In this document: positions 1 through 13,537 of the stretch, in pieces
How the letters are laid out: each line of letters opens with the position of its first letter
Numbering within the stretch: the first letter of the stretch is position 1
DNA from: Lumbricus terrestris
Taxonomy: Eukaryota > Annelida > Clitellata > Crassiclitellata > Lumbricidae
DNA length: 64,000 nt
Assembly: GCA_949752735.1 (NCBI GenBank)
Contig: OX457043.1
Coordinates: 45,913,753-45,977,752 of the forward strand
Direction of reading: 5' to 3'
Program-made: the position numbers and the translations under genes
The notes under the pieces: generated by a model
The model's input: only the letters and a program-made list of their open reading frames with translations
What the model was told of the DNA's origin: nothing
The model's database searches: none

Positions 1-959
1 ATAATTTCAGGATTTGATTGAAATAGTTGAATCACTTGAGGAAGCACGCATTGAAAGAGTTTAACTCCAGGATTTTGCAACGAAACAGTTTAACTGCAAG
101 ATGATTTGAGTGAATGGCTGAAATCCTGTATTTCATCGAAACAGTTGAACTACCCCGCGATGAATCCAGCGAAACACAATCTAACCGAGTGAAACCAGTG
201 AAACGTGTATTCAGCTTGACCTCATGAGTCCACCATTGAATCAGTGCAACTCCAGGAACGAACGGAATCAGACTCAAGTAGGCTACGTCCTTTTCATTCC
301 GCGCTTTATATAGACTTAACCCAACAAATCCTGCGGCAAAAACAATTAAACTCACGCGTCAAACTCATTACCGACGCCCTAAACCATCACAAAATCATCA
401 CACCCACCACATTAACTATATAATATAGAGCGACCAATTTCTATAGCGCCGCCAACCGTCTCTATCGCACCGAGAAGAAGTCGATATCGCTTCAGAACGA
501 AGAAAATCTCCAGCATTCAGCTATACACCGTTAACTCTTTCGCCAACGATTCATCATCATCCACCAAAAAACGCGGCCAATAAATTCCCGCCAACCCGAC
601 GAAACTCTATCGCAGTAGAAAGTAGCACACGGTGATGAAATGCGGTGATGAAACCGCAAGCGAACGCGCTCTACATCCGATTCCTGCAATGTTTAACATC
701 CGCGCAGTAAATCGCGCATGCCAGCCACAATGAAATGCCGGCCACCTATACATGTACATCCGGGGAGTCTGTCTCTCGTCCTCGCCTGTTTAACAAGCGC
801 GGACACGTGACCTCGACTGGCGCAGCGGCGACATCTTGTGATGGCTGTAAGCGTAGAAGAACCAGTTCACCGGCGTACTGCATGGTTTGAATGTTCGTAC
901 ACTGATGGAACGGAGTAATGTGATCCGATATTCTTATGCAACTTAATGCGATGTGTGGC
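1..959. other. No gene recognised
   Basis: GAAACAGTTGAACT-like words recur loosely in 1-250. One minus-strand ORF (355-32) has hydrophobic stretches but no family signature. I see no RNA gene. Confidence 0.5.
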
Positions 960-1340
960 AATGCCGCGTAGTTTACATTAACGAAGTTTAATGTGATGAG
1001 ATGTAAAACAGTGGAATGTGATAATTATGTGATTACATGTGACATGGAGCGATGTAATTCAATGTGGTAGAATGTGATGTAGGCTAATGTGATGCAGTGA
1101 ACTGCAATACAATGTGGTAAAATGTGATGCATTGTGACATAATTTAATGCAATTCAACGACGTAATACGGCGCAATTAAGTGCGATAGAAATAATGTGAT
1201 GCAATGTGATTTAATATAATGCAATATTGTGATTTAATATAATGCAATAATTCAATATAATGCGATTTAATATCATGCAATAATTCAATATAATGCAATG
1301 TATCACGATGTAGTTCTATGCGATGTGCTATCAACCGAAC
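960..1340. repeat. Degenerate AATGTGATG repeats
   Basis: Loose recurrence of AATGTGATG, AATGCAATG and GATTTAATATAATGCAATA with no fixed period; probably an old decayed minisatellite. Confidence 0.6.
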
Positions 1341-1529
1341 TTTAGAGCGCAATAATTCGATGTAGTGCCAGGTGCCAGTCTCAAGTGCGGATAAATGAGG
1401 AGGGCGACATTGATTATCTTTGATACAACAGTGTCGTTTAACAACAACTGGCTTAAAATTGTCATAATTTTGAACCAAGTTATTTTTGAGCCTTGAGTGA
1501 AATAATGGTTGTAAATATCGACGCAGATT

Positions 1530-1665
1530 GATTATTTGAATGATTGATTGAAAGATTGATTGATTGAATGATTGATTGAATGATTGATTGATTGATTGAA
1601 TGATTGATTGTTTGAATGACTGATTGAATGATTGATTGAATGTTTGATTATTTGATTGGTAATCG
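1530..1665. repeat. (TGAT/TGAA)n tetranucleotide repeat
   Basis: About 34 imperfect tetranucleotide units. Confidence 0.9.
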
Positions 1666-1888
1666 ATCGATCTGAATCATAACAAAGTATATTTTGAGGC
1701 GAGATCGCAAAAATCAAGGACCGATAAACTGTCAGAAAACTGTGGATTACTAATTGCTTTTTCAGGAAATCGTGTGTGAAAACAACCGGTGTCTTTGTGG
1801 GCGTATCTCATTGAAAATAGAAAAAAAATCTTTTCAATAAAATGTGCGATTTCATTAAGATCTCAATCTTGGTTGGACGTGCCTGAGC

Positions 1889-1900
1889 GAGAGAGAGAGG

Positions 1901-1970
<70 letters not shown>

Positions 1971-2000
1971 CAAAGGGAGAGGGAGAGGGAGAGAGAGAGG

Positions 2001-2031
<31 letters not shown>

Positions 2032-2038
2032 GTGAGAG

Positions 2039-2098
<60 letters not shown>

Positions 2099-2344
2099 GA
2101 GGGAGAGGGAGAGAGAGAGAGAGAGAGAGAAAGAGAGGGAGAGGGAGAGGGAGAGAGAGAGAGAGAGATAGGGAGAGAGACAGAGGGAGAGAGACAGAGG
2201 GAGAGAGGGAGAGGGAGAGGGAGAGGGAGAGGGAGAGGGAGAGGGAGAGGGAGAGGGAGAGGGAGAGGGAGAGGGAGAGGGAGAGGGAGAGGGAGAGGGA
2301 GAGGGAGAGGGAGAGGGAGAGGGAGAGGGAGAGGGAGAGGGAGA
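1889..2344. repeat. (GA)n/(GGGAGA)n purine tract
   Basis: About 455 bp almost purely purine on the plus strand. The first half is (GA)n with variants; from about 2194 it is nearly perfect GGGAGA hexamers. Confidence 0.95.
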
Positions 2345-2669
2345 ACTAGTGGGCATCATCCTGTTCTAGCACGCTGCATATTAATACACACTTTTCTATC
2401 TTTTATTACTTATTGACTTCTATAAATAGCGTATTAAGAGCGTTGAATCGAAAAATATTATAGCAAGCAGCAAAGCAGCATATTAATTTAGCGCAGAGGA
2501 GGTCATTGGCATGAAGTTTCAGCAACTCAATTTTCTTATCCTCGACTTAAATGATGAGAACCGATGTCCAGACCTCTCTTCAGCCGTTTCATCTTCTCAC
2601 CGACAGTGTACTGTCGTCGTCGTTGTTCAGTATACTCAGTGACTAATCATCCTACCTTACTCATCTTCT

Positions 2670-3335
2670 TTCTTCTCTTTTCATCCTCCTCCTCTTCTCC
2701 TTCTCCTCTCCTTCCTCCTCCTCTTCCTCTCCTTCTCCCTCCTCCTCTTACTCCTCCGCTCCCTCCCCTTCTCCTCTCCCTCCTCCTCTCCTTCTTCTTC
2801 TCCTTCTTCTCCTCTTCCTTTCCCTCGTCCTCCTCTCCCTCCCTCTCCTCTCTCCTCCTCCTCCTCTCCCTCCTTCTTCCTTTTCTCCTCCTTCTCCTTC
2901 TCCTCATCTCCTCCTCCTCTCCTCCTCATCTCCTCCTCCTCTCCTTCTCCTTCTCCTCCACTTCCTTTCTCTCCTCCTCCTCTCTCTTCTCCTCCTCTCC
3001 CTCCTCCTCTCCTTCTTCTCCCTCCTCCTCCTCTCCCTCCTCCTCCTTTCCTCCTCCTCCTCTCCCTTCTCCTCTCCCTTCTTTCCTCCTCCTCCTCTCC
3101 CTTCTCACCTCCTCCTCCTCCTCCTCCTCTCCGTTTCGATCTTCTTCTTCCTTCTCGTCTGTTTCCTCGTCCCTGTTCATCCCTTTTCGCCTCCTCCTTT
3201 CCTCCTCCTCCTCTTCTTCTGCTTCCTCCTCCTTCTCATACACCTTCTTCTTCTCCTCCTTCTCCTCCTCCTCCTCCTCCTTCTCCTCCTCCTCCTCCTC
3301 CTCCTCCTCCTCCTCCTCCTCCTACATCATCATCA
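2670..3335. repeat. (TCC/TTC)n pyrimidine tract
   Basis: About 665 bp of almost uninterrupted pyrimidine on the plus strand, ending in (CTC)n and (ATC)4. ORFs of Ser/Pro/Leu or Arg/Glu are artefacts. Confidence 0.93.
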
Positions 3336-3984
3336 TCTAATTGTAACCTATCTCCTAAAATAGATCCGACGTGCTATGCATATATCCCCTTGTTTAATTG
3401 CGTGCATACTTTGCATAGACTATATAGATAGATATAATACCGAGTTCGTCCATTCCGACGTCATTTATCCAACCACGTTCATCAGAATCGTCGCGTTCAA
3501 TAATCACGAACAGCGACTGACGACGATTCTCTTAAACATCGTCTGCGAGCCACTCCAACCTCACCCACCCCTCCGCGTCTGCTTGTCTGCCTCCCTGTGT
3601 CTCTGTCTGTCTGCCTGGACGACATACTGTCTGGATACCCGTCGCTCCGTTCCTCCCTGCTGTCTGCGGCTCGTCCATTCCAATATGCTCCGCATGTCCG
3701 CCACTTAAGGTATCGGCTGCTAGGAGTCTACGTCAGACCAGTTGGACGTCTTTTCAGCCCATTAGCGGAGATGTAGAGCGGGCGGTTAGACGACAGGCGA
3801 AGTAATGGAGGCGCTAGGGATTTAAACTTTCAAATATTTTTTGCAATGTTGGGTTTAATACGGTGATGGGGGAAAAGTGAGATGAGGCGAGTGAAGGTAG
3901 TGCTTGCAGAGTGAGGGAAGGTGTGATAAGTTGAGGGGAAGTGATGTAAGGTAAAATAAGGCACAGTGTGGCATATGACACTTT

Positions 3985-4318
3985 CAGGAGCGGATCCAGA
4001 GGGAGGGCAATCCGGCCATGGCCCTCCATTTAGAACTTTCTTTATTTTTGAATTTTTGACCAGATATTCTGGCTCGGAAAGTTGACGTGGCCCACCATGA
4101 GTTCCGTAGGCCCCTCCCCACGCCCACGAGGTCCGTATACGAGGTCCGTACGGCTAAAAAAGGTCAACAACCATTTTGGTGGATAAAACGGTATCTTTTT
4201 TTGGGAATTCGAGACAAATGATTAGAAAAAGAAAAGTCATCAGATTTTTCGGCGATCAAGACGAAAATTTTTCCCTGTATTTTGGCCTCCCCTTCGAAAA
4301 TTTCTGTATCCGTCCTTG
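3985..4318 (-). mobile_element. hAT-like MITE, family 1 (copy 1)
   Basis: Reverse orientation of the 11639-11981 copy. Termini CAGGAGCGGATCCAGAGG and, reversed, CAAGGACGGATACAGAAAT. Shared interior CCCACGAGGTCCGTATACGA. Target duplication is decayed. Confidence 0.7.
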
Positions 4319-4654
4319 GACTCGGTCAGGTAATTATTAGTAAGGGGTAAGGAAATTTGAAGTAAGTTATGGCAAGGCAAAGTGATGGAAGACAAGATAA
4401 GGCAATGCAAGATGAGGTAAGATAAAGTAAGGCAAGATAAGATGAGACAAGGTTGGACAAAGAGAGATCAGGTAAGATGAGTAAAGGTCGGGCAAAGTGA
4501 TGGAAGATATACGATGAGGAAAGTGAATGTACCGGCATGCAACGCAAAGTGAGGGAAGGTTAGTTAAGGTAAGTCAAAGTGAGGGAAGGCAACGCAGTGA
4601 AGTGAAGGCAACGCAAAAATAATGAGGCAATGTAAGCAATGCAAGTTGTAATGT

Positions 4655-4995
4655 GTGGTAATGCAAGTTAATGTGATGTGTGGTAATGTAAGTTAATGTA
4701 ATATGTGGTAATGTAAGTTAATGTAATGTGTGGTAATGTAAGTTAATGTAATATGTGGTAATGTAAGTTAGTGTAATGTGTGGTAATGTAAGTTAATGCA
4801 ATGTGTGGTAATGTAAGTTAATGTAATGCGTGGTAATGTAAGTTAATGTAATGTGTGGTAATGTAAGTTAATGCAATGTGTGGTAATGTAAGTTAATGTA
4901 ATGTGTGATAATGTAAGTTAATGTAATGTGTGGTAATGTAAGTTAATGTAATGTGAGGTAATGTAAGTTAATGTATTGTGAGGTGATGTAAGTTA
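4655..4995 (+). repeat. 25-bp minisatellite containing GTAAGT
   Basis: About 13 units with core AATGTAAGTTAATGTAATG followed by TGTGGT. Each unit contains a plus-strand GTAAGT. No adjacent exon is recognisable. Less regular relatives extend back to about 4370. Confidence 0.88.
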
Positions 4996-6370
4996 ACGAC
5001 TTGATGCATTATTAGTCAAAGTGAGGAATGGTAGGATCAGACTGTAATAATAGTTTAAAGAAGCTAAAATCTGATCATGGTTTGTTCAAGTCAGCATGAG
5101 AATTGTAGAAATATAACTGGGGGAGGGATGTGACAATATCAGACGCTGGTTTCTGTGGACACCGGCAATTCTCACCCTGGTTCAGGTACCCTACGTTCCA
5201 CGAAGGCCCCTAGTCAAGCTCGAACTACTAATCGTTGGATTAAGTCCAGGCGGCGCATTACCGTGTTGACGCTGGTCCATTTGGTTCAGTTGTCCTAGAT
5301 CTCAGTTTTCGTTTTCGACCGAAAATCTATTCAACCACACGGTTATGTAGGTCCTACCGTCGCTGAACGAAGGTGCATAGTTAATTAATTAATTACAACA
5401 AAGTGATTGACTGATTAACTGACCTTATGTTAGGGTCTACCTGCAATAAAACTGCCATAAATCGCTTCCAAAATTGCGCCTGGATCAAATTAAAATCTTT
5501 CAGTAGATCGATTTATAATCGAATTCGCGATCAGTCCTACTAGAGATTAGGCTGCCAACAAATTGAAGTAAGCGTTGGATTAGGCTACCACACAATTACC
5601 TGCGATCGACAGGAGCACGAGCAATTGATCACAACGGTTGGAACATGGCACGTCCATGTTATATCCTTGACAAGTCACTTAGTGCGGTCATTAACCCTCC
5701 AACTGCGGCTTTCATTAATTGCTACCACTGAGGAACCTGAAAGGAAGCGGCCAGCGTACATAAGCCACGGCATCTATTGACTCCATTTCTATAGCTGCTA
5801 TTCTACTCATATGCTACTGAGAACGATAAAAAAAAACGGAACCGAAAGATGCACAGACTTTGTTACATTTTGTACAACAGTTTAAAATCAAAAACTTATC
5901 CTACTGGTCGAAATGGGAGAGTGGCGTGTGAGTCAGGGTTTCGAATAAAGCAAATTGACTTTTATTGTTGCAAAGAAGACAACTCTTTAGGCCACTCATA
6001 GCGATGAAAACGGAAAAGAAAAAAAGAAAACGTCGTCTTATTAAGAAGAAACGATTAAAAAACGGAAACCGAAAGATGATTAGACTTTGTCACAATTTGT
6101 AAAACAGCTTAAAATCTAAAACTTTGTTCACCAATTTAATTTCGACTAAAATAATCATCAAGCAAACAGCATAACTTACACTAAGCAAAACGTTCAAATA
6201 GTAACCTAACCTGAATTAGAGGAATCTTTGACAATACAGAGACTGCTTAAAATAAAATTAGCCTAAACGAAATCGATCCATCCATTAACTCTCTGCAACA
6301 TCTGAAACTACGAAGTCTCTCTCCTATATAGCTGGACTACTTCAACGTTTCAGACAAAATAATAATATTG
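4996..6370. other. Unassigned sequence
   Basis: Mostly unique sequence apart from the duplicated A-rich segment. 5095-5180 shares GAGAATT.TAGAAATATAA and CCGGCAATTCTCACCCTGG with 39195-39345, so part is a dispersed repeat. Confidence 0.5.
5826..6130. repeat. Duplicated A-rich segment
   Basis: 5826-5905 and 6050-6130 share AAAAAACGGAAACCGAAAGA and AGACTTTGT.ACA.TTTGTA.AACAG.TTAAAATC. A diverged relative is at 28660-28745. Confidence 0.65.
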
Positions 6371-6394
6371 TGATTATTGCGGTCACTATTCTTC

Positions 6395-6690
<296 letters not shown>

Positions 6691-6699
6691 ATAATATAA

Positions 6700-8145
6700 T
6701 AATTATTATTTTTGTCCCGAGGAAATATGATCCCTCTGAAGTCTAAAAAATTATACTAGGAGCTGTTGCTGAATGTCTGAAAATCTCTTTCTCCGCATGC
6801 AACAGTACACCGCTAAAATGAAGAAACATTGGCATAGTCTGGAGCGTTTTTGGGAATAACACCTAAACGTATTTAGGGAAAAGACTTGATTTTTTAAAGT
6901 ATGAGCATTATGCATGGTACGTACAATTCAGCTCAACCTACCTTGTATTGGTCTCTAGTAGTTACGTCTCAATCAATCAATCCGAGTCTTTACAACAACA
7001 CTTAAAGATTCCGCCTCAAAGGAGCCGCTGACATTAGCCATGTGGAAGAAGGTTAACCAGCAGATGGTAACGTTATGCTGCATTGACCTCCAAGGACTAC
7101 ACTATAAAATTACACGTTTTTCCAGATGATGCGCTAAAGTTTTTTTAAGCAAGGCCGTAGCCAGGATTCTGTTTGTCTACTCAACTTAATTTGACCAGGC
7201 CGACAAGCAACCTTATCTGCTAACGAAGGAGCTTGGAGAAGCCGTCGTGGGCGCTCATAACTGGATCTGGGCGGCCATTAATATAAGTTACAGACTCCAC
7301 TGTAGACCTACAGTTAGCCTAGTGCTATAATAGGCCTACCATTCTAGAGTCTCAATTTGCAAACCGGTCAATGGTATTGTATCACAATAATAATTATAAC
7401 ATAACATAAAATCAAAGTGGTTCAGAAAAACGTGTGGTCTGTGCTGATCAGTAAATGCATAATTCAATTTTTATATTATTTTGTTGGGGGGGGGGTGAGG
7501 TGGGGATGAGTTCAAACACTCACAACACTCCCAAGGATAAGACCCTTTTTAGTCCGCCATTCTTGGAAACAAGGGGAGTTCTAAGTGGACTTGTGCAGTT
7601 ATAGAAGCACGTCCGTGCAGCTAGAAAGGTCAAATTGTCATCCGATTGGAAGTAATTTACCATGGAGTATGAGAAGGGAAAGGAGTGGTTGCTCAATTGT
7701 AAAAACTCCTTTAAAAAACAATGGATGCGTTATAAATAACCTAAGCACTTACAAATTACGAATTGCGTCGAAAGCGATCGAGAAAGCAATGTATAGGCCC
7801 CTACAGTAATCGTAGCTTTCCCGATGTTTAGGTTCCAGTTTTTTTAAAGCCAAAATTGGATGCCACATTCTCTTTCAGCCATAAATCGCCACAAACGGCT
7901 CATGCACTAAAAACCTTTCTAGGAACTGAAGACGATAAGAGATATGTAGAGTAGTCTGCGTTGGGGTTTTGGGCGAAACTGTGGAGCAAGTTCGGACTGG
8001 TTTAAAAACAAGGGATTTAAATAAATCCGCACGAAGGATAAACGCTACGTCGCCACATAGTAAGCGGATGTATACATGTACATGTATATACATGTAGGAT
8101 TTATACAGCCATACAGTATATATACATATATACAGCCGCTTGCCG
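6700..8145. other. Unassigned sequence
   Basis: No exon-like ORF with a recognisable motif. AGGCCGTAGCCAGGATTCTG at 7151-7170 looks like a terminal fragment of a CGTAGCCAGG-type MITE. Confidence 0.5.
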
Positions 8146-8506
8146 CGTGATATATATATATAATATAAGCTTATCTAATATAATATTATGTCATTTATTG
8201 TATATTGTATATATAATGTTATATATTATATATGATATATGACATACGATATATACATGATATATTATATTTTATGTATTATATATTATTTATTATTTAT
8301 TATGTATTATATTATATATTATATATTATATATTATATATTATATATTATATATTATATATTATATATTATATATCATATTTTATATGTTATATATTATA
8401 TATTATATACTACATACTATATATTATATATTATATATATTACATATTATATAATATATATAATATATAATATATTATATAATATATATATATTATATAT
8501 ATCGTT
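8146..8506. repeat. AT-rich (TATATTA)n region
   Basis: About 360 bp almost entirely A/T with recurring ATATATTAT; ORFs of Ile/Tyr are artefacts. Confidence 0.9.
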
Positions 8507-8835
8507 GCAGGCAGCTCGATGTAATCAACTGTTGTATCCATCCATATCGCAGGAAACGATTCCATTACCAGCCGCAAATGAGTGGACCCAAGTTCAGTGG
8601 AACAGACAAAGGAGCGTATACATTATACGTTGGAACAAGTAGACGGACAAGTGCAGTCGCATGAAAAACAAGGAATTACTTTATACGGAATTAGTGCCAT
8701 TGGGTCACGATGGTGAAACTGGTGATGAAACTGATGATGAAACTGATGATGATGATGATCAGTATGATATGAAAACTATTATTATTGCTGATAATAGTCG
8801 TATACAGCATATAGCATTGAGCATTGTACTGAGCG

Positions 8836-9462
<627 letters not shown>

Positions 9463-9469
9463 AGGCAGC

Positions 9470-10500
9470 AGTAGAAGCCCTAGAAATTTGAAGATTGCGA
9501 ATACGAATACAGCTTCAAAACAACAATAACTGTCTGTCTGAACGACTCCGTTTGTCTGTGTCGAGTTTGCTCTATGTGTTGTCTCCGTGTGTATGTCCTT
9601 GCTGCTGCGTGTTGCCCTGCCCCTCGTGACTCTTCCTGCCTGTCCGTCCACCTGTCTGTCTGTTTGTCTATCTCTCCGGCGGCTAAGATCTATTGGTTTC
9701 TCAGAAAATAACTGTCTGCGAGTGTTGAAGGTTTAAACCACTTAGCCATGATTGCCTCCCAATAAAAACCAACCCTCTCAAGCAGTGTCATTCTGCATTA
9801 ATTTTTTCTCCGCGATCTGTCTGTCTGTGTTTTATAAAGACTGTCTCATTAAGCTTTCACTGCCATCGTGGATGTCCATTTACAGGCATAATACGAGCGC
9901 ATCGTGCACTAGTAGTAGCCTATACCTGTGCATAATTTTTATATATTATGCTTGCATGTATGTAATCATGATTGCGTAATTTACCCACTAATGTGCCAAA
10001 ATGTCTTCCTGCGATTCGTTAATGCCAGGGTGCCAAAGTACCACATCCACAAGATCCTCTCATCAGCACCGCGCAGTGCCACTTTAGTACAACACCTACA
10101 TGCAGGTGCCATTTTGACTCCGATGCCATCATTGCAACCGGGAACGTAAGATGCAAAGCGAAACAAAGTACATTAGCAGTTCCGTTTGAAAGTGACCTAA
10201 AACCGTCTTATAGTGCGGCAATGAAAGAGAGATAAACTCTTAATTGCAACGAAGCGTTTAAAATGGGAGCGACTACATTTTTTAACGTCAGCTTATGGCA
10301 TTGGACGCCTGCCATAATCACATCAACAGCGTAAATTGGTGTCAGTGTAATATATCGAGAGAGCTAAAACACTAACGCAACTGCTGTATAATTTAGTAGC
10401 ACATCGGTGTCGCAGCCTCATCGCTATTCCTGGAAGTTACTTCCGGGAACAGATATAGCGAAGAAATCCTCCAGCAGTCCATTAGAGAACCGACGACGCT
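9470..10500. other. No gene recognised
   Basis: CTGTCTG-rich at 9528-9670, then unique sequence with no splice-framed homology. Confidence 0.5.
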
Positions 10501-10504
10501 GACA

Positions 10505-10532
10505 CGCGTGCACGCACACGCACACACACGCA

Positions 10533-10563
<31 letters not shown>

Positions 10564-10605
10564 CTACACACACAGACACACACACACAAACACACACACA
10601 CACAC
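10505..10605. repeat. (CA)n dinucleotide repeat
   Basis: Alternating CA with CG and AA interruptions, able to adopt Z-DNA. Confidence 0.93.
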
Positions 10606-10919
10606 CGCCCAACATCCTCGGTCTCATTAGGAGAAAACATCTGATACAATCGTACGCATACGATTGTCATGCAATCCTTCCGCTCCGGAAGATAGTGCGC
10701 GGCGACCAATTAATCCGCTCGTGCAAGCGTGTGTGGCACTCTAGAAATTCTTTCACGTATAGCTGGCCACTGTGGTCAGCCATTTCATATTCACGCAGTT
10801 GCACCTGTTCCACTTAATTCCGTGCTCATTTTTTTCGTGGAGAAGGAAGAAAGGTGCTGGTCGCCTGAGCAAAAGCAGAGCATCGAGTCTAAGACGGTGA
10901 AGCCAAATCCTTAAATTCA

Positions 10920-11285
10920 GTCACGTTTCATCGAATCAGATGTTGGAAGTTCTGCGCTGGCTCCCTGTCCGCCAGAGTGTATTGAATACAAGGTCGCCTC
11001 TTTGGTATGGCGATGCCGGCTAGGTCTTGCTCCGTTGATTTGAAAGAGGAGTGCTATTATTAGTCCCATTCGCTAGTACATCCATCAGGCTTAGACGTAA
11101 TTTTTCTGTGGGTGACACATTCTATATTATGTATACATGTAAGTAATTGGAACTGTTCATTATGACCGTGTTAGAGTCTGGAGGTCCCTTGAGTAGTTTC
11201 CTTAATGAGGTGCTACATGTAAATAAATGCTTGAATGAATGAATGAATGAATAAATGAAAGAAAGAAAGAAAGAATGAATAAACG
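10920..11285 (+). mobile_element. Decayed LINE 3' region
   Basis: 'MLEVLRWLPVRQSVLNT' (the 'L.WLPVRQR' block of CR1/L2-type RT) is followed by frameshifts, then a 3' end TTGAGTAGTTTCCTTAATGA / GGTGCTACATGTAAATAAAT and a (TGAA)n tail at 11227-11277. Confidence 0.65.
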
Positions 11286-11301
11286 TCCAGCAGGTGTATG
11301 T

Positions 11302-11404
11302 GTATTTGCAGTTTAACGTCACTGTGTGGTAACAAAGACCATTAGCGACGCCCTCCTCCTTTATCCAGGCTTGGGACTGGCACTGGCAGAGTGCAACCAG
11401 TGGC
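11302..11404 (-). repeat. Dispersed about 105-bp repeat, family X (copy 1)
   Basis: Reverse complement of the sequence GGTTGCACTCTGCCAGTGCC ... GGATAAAGGAGGAGGGCGTC ... GACGTTAAACTGCAAATAC. Four near-full copies and one partial copy occur in the window with sharp ends. Confidence 0.82.
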
Positions 11405-11638
11405 AGGTCTTGGTGCATCTCGCTATAAGAAGCTCTGCGTCCTAGCAATGCATCTAGGTCGAAGATACCTCCCTCCTCTGCTGGGCAAGACAAATTGGTT
11501 GTTTCACCCCAAAAATCTATGATCCAAGGCAGAAGTTTTCTGTGGACGGCTTATCTTCCTGGTAAATTTTTTATGTTCCTATCAATCGGCGACATGAACG
11601 CCTCAGCATCTCCGATTCAACCTACAAGTATGCCGTTG

Positions 11639-11981
11639 CAAGAGCGGATACAGAAATTTTAGAAGGGGGCGGGCAAAATTTTCGGTCTTGAAACAGGGAA
11701 AAAATTTCGTCTTGGTCGCCGAAAAATCTGATGACCTTTTTTAGCCGTTTGTCTCGAATTCCCAAGAAAAAGATACCATTTTACATTTTATCCGCCAAAA
11801 TAGTTCCTTTTTTAGTCGTACGTACCTCGTATACGGACCTCGTGGGCGTGGGGAGAGCCTACGGAACTACTCATGGAAGGGGGGGGGTCACGTCACCTTT
11901 CCGAGTCAGAATAGCTGGTCAAAAATAAGGAAATTTCCAAATGGGGGCCATGGCCGGATTGGTCCCCTGGATACGCCCCTG
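11639..11981 (+). mobile_element. hAT-like MITE, family 1 (copy 2)
   Basis: Termini CAAGAGCGGATACAGAAAT and, reversed, CAGGGGCGTATCCAGGGG. Flanks TGCCGTTG and TACCGTTG agree at 7 of 8 positions, an 8-bp duplication as for hAT elements. It contains CGTATACGGACCTCGTGGGC, as in copy 1. A terminal fragment of the same family lies at 18040-18098. Confidence 0.78.
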
Positions 11982-12384
11982 TACCGTTGGGTATAATAAG
12001 CAAAAACCCATCAACTCCAGAAAGTTTACCGCTTTGGTCATTAACGAGACTACTATACTCTGACTAGTACTGTTGTGGCCTCTGTTTTGTTTCTATCTTA
12101 ACCTACCTTGCAATTGCTGCCGATCATTTCTATAGCGCCTACATTGAACAAATTACTTCGCCTACAGATCATGCTCTCAAAATGATGCCGTCATCAAGAC
12201 TAAGAGTGTCGTTATTGGTCGTAGGACTAATATTATAATAGGCCTAATAATATATATTTTGTTTACCTGACCCGTGTATTATAAGGTTTAGAAATCCTTC
12301 GCTCGGTTGGAAATCTGCCATTTGCAGTTAATCTACGTCTCTCCCTATATCTCTGTTCATCTGTTCATCTGTCTGCCTATCTGC

Positions 12385-12538
12385 CTGTCTGTTGATCTAT
12401 TTGCCTGTCTGCCTGTCTATCTGTCTGTCTATCTGTCTGTCTTGTCTGTCTGTCTGCCTCTCTGCATGTCTGTCTATCTGTCTGTCTATCTGTCTCTCTC
12501 TGTATGCCTGTCTATCTGCCTGACTGTCTGTCTGTCTT

Positions 12539-12576
<38 letters not shown>

Positions 12577-12955
12577 GTCTCTTTATCTGTCACCATCGGT
12601 CAAGCAACAATCCACACGACAGTGTCTTTTACCCGTGCACATAGATTAATAGTCTTACCTTGATCCTCTGTCTTCTATTTCTTTCCGTTTCCTATTGGCT
12701 CACTCTATCACACTCTACTTGTTTCTCTAATGCTCTCTTTCTCTCTTCCTCTCTCTCCTTCTCTCTGTCTCCCAGTATCAGATCTGTCTCTGTCGTTGTC
12801 TCTGTATTTCTCTGTCTGTCTCTGTCTCTGTCTGAATCTCTGTATATGCTGCCTGTGTATCTGTCTCTGCCTTTGCCTCTGTCTTTCTCTGTCTCTGTCT
12901 CTGTCTGTCTTTGTCTGCCTCTGTCCGTCTCTGTCTGTCTAACTGGCTCTCTCTC
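12385..12955. repeat. (CTGT)n and (TCTC/TGTC)n region
   Basis: 12385-12575 is mostly (CTGT)n; 12720-12955 is CTCTGT-rich. Signal-like Leu/Cys/Ser ORFs arise from it. Confidence 0.9.
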
Positions 12956-13227
12956 TCTCCATATACCTGTTTTTGTAGAAAAACAACCCTCCACAGGCAA
13001 CAGAGTCAATCGTATCATCTTTATTAAGCAGCGATCTTTGAGAGAACTTGCGGTGCCTCGGTTGACGATTATAGACCTGGCAAACCTATACAGGTGGGCG
13101 AGATTATAAAGAGAACAGGTAGGGAGTGATGAGGTAGAAGTGAAAGGGAGAATCGAGGAAGGGAGAAACGAGGGATTAAAAGAGAAGGAGAAGCAAAGGA
13201 AGCATTGGCGAAAACTATAGGACCAAG

Positions 13228-13332
13228 AAAATGAGCGAAAATATGAGCGAAAATATGAGCGAAAATATGAGCGAAAATTTGAGCGAAAATATGAGCGAAA
13301 ATATGGAGCAAAAATATGAGCGAAAATATGAG
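13228..13332. repeat. 12-bp minisatellite GAGCGAAAATAT
   Basis: About nine tandem copies with a single variant GAGCAAAAATAT. Confidence 0.92.
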
Positions 13333-13537
13333 TAATATGCATGTAGGGGAACGATAAGCACCGAACAATTAGAGCAACACGTAGTAAAACAAGAGAAAGG
13401 ATATATATTATATGAATATGTGTGCCTGGGTGTATGTGTGCGAGAGAAAGAGAGCAAAGAGAGACAGAGACAGAGACAGGGACAGAGACAGAGAGAGATA
13501 GAGACAGGCAGAAAGACAGATCTTAATGGTAACGTAC

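Noticed and set aside
32..355. 107-residue minus-strand ORF with hydrophobic segments as an exon
   Set aside because: No family signature, and the region contains loose repeats; not supportable.
1789..3340. Arg/Glu-rich and Ser/Pro-rich proteins
   Set aside because: Frames of purine and pyrimidine low-complexity tracts.
12307..13342. Cys/Leu/Ser-rich ORFs resembling small secreted proteins
   Set aside because: Produced by (CTGT)n and the 12-bp minisatellite; no cysteine pattern beyond the repeat.
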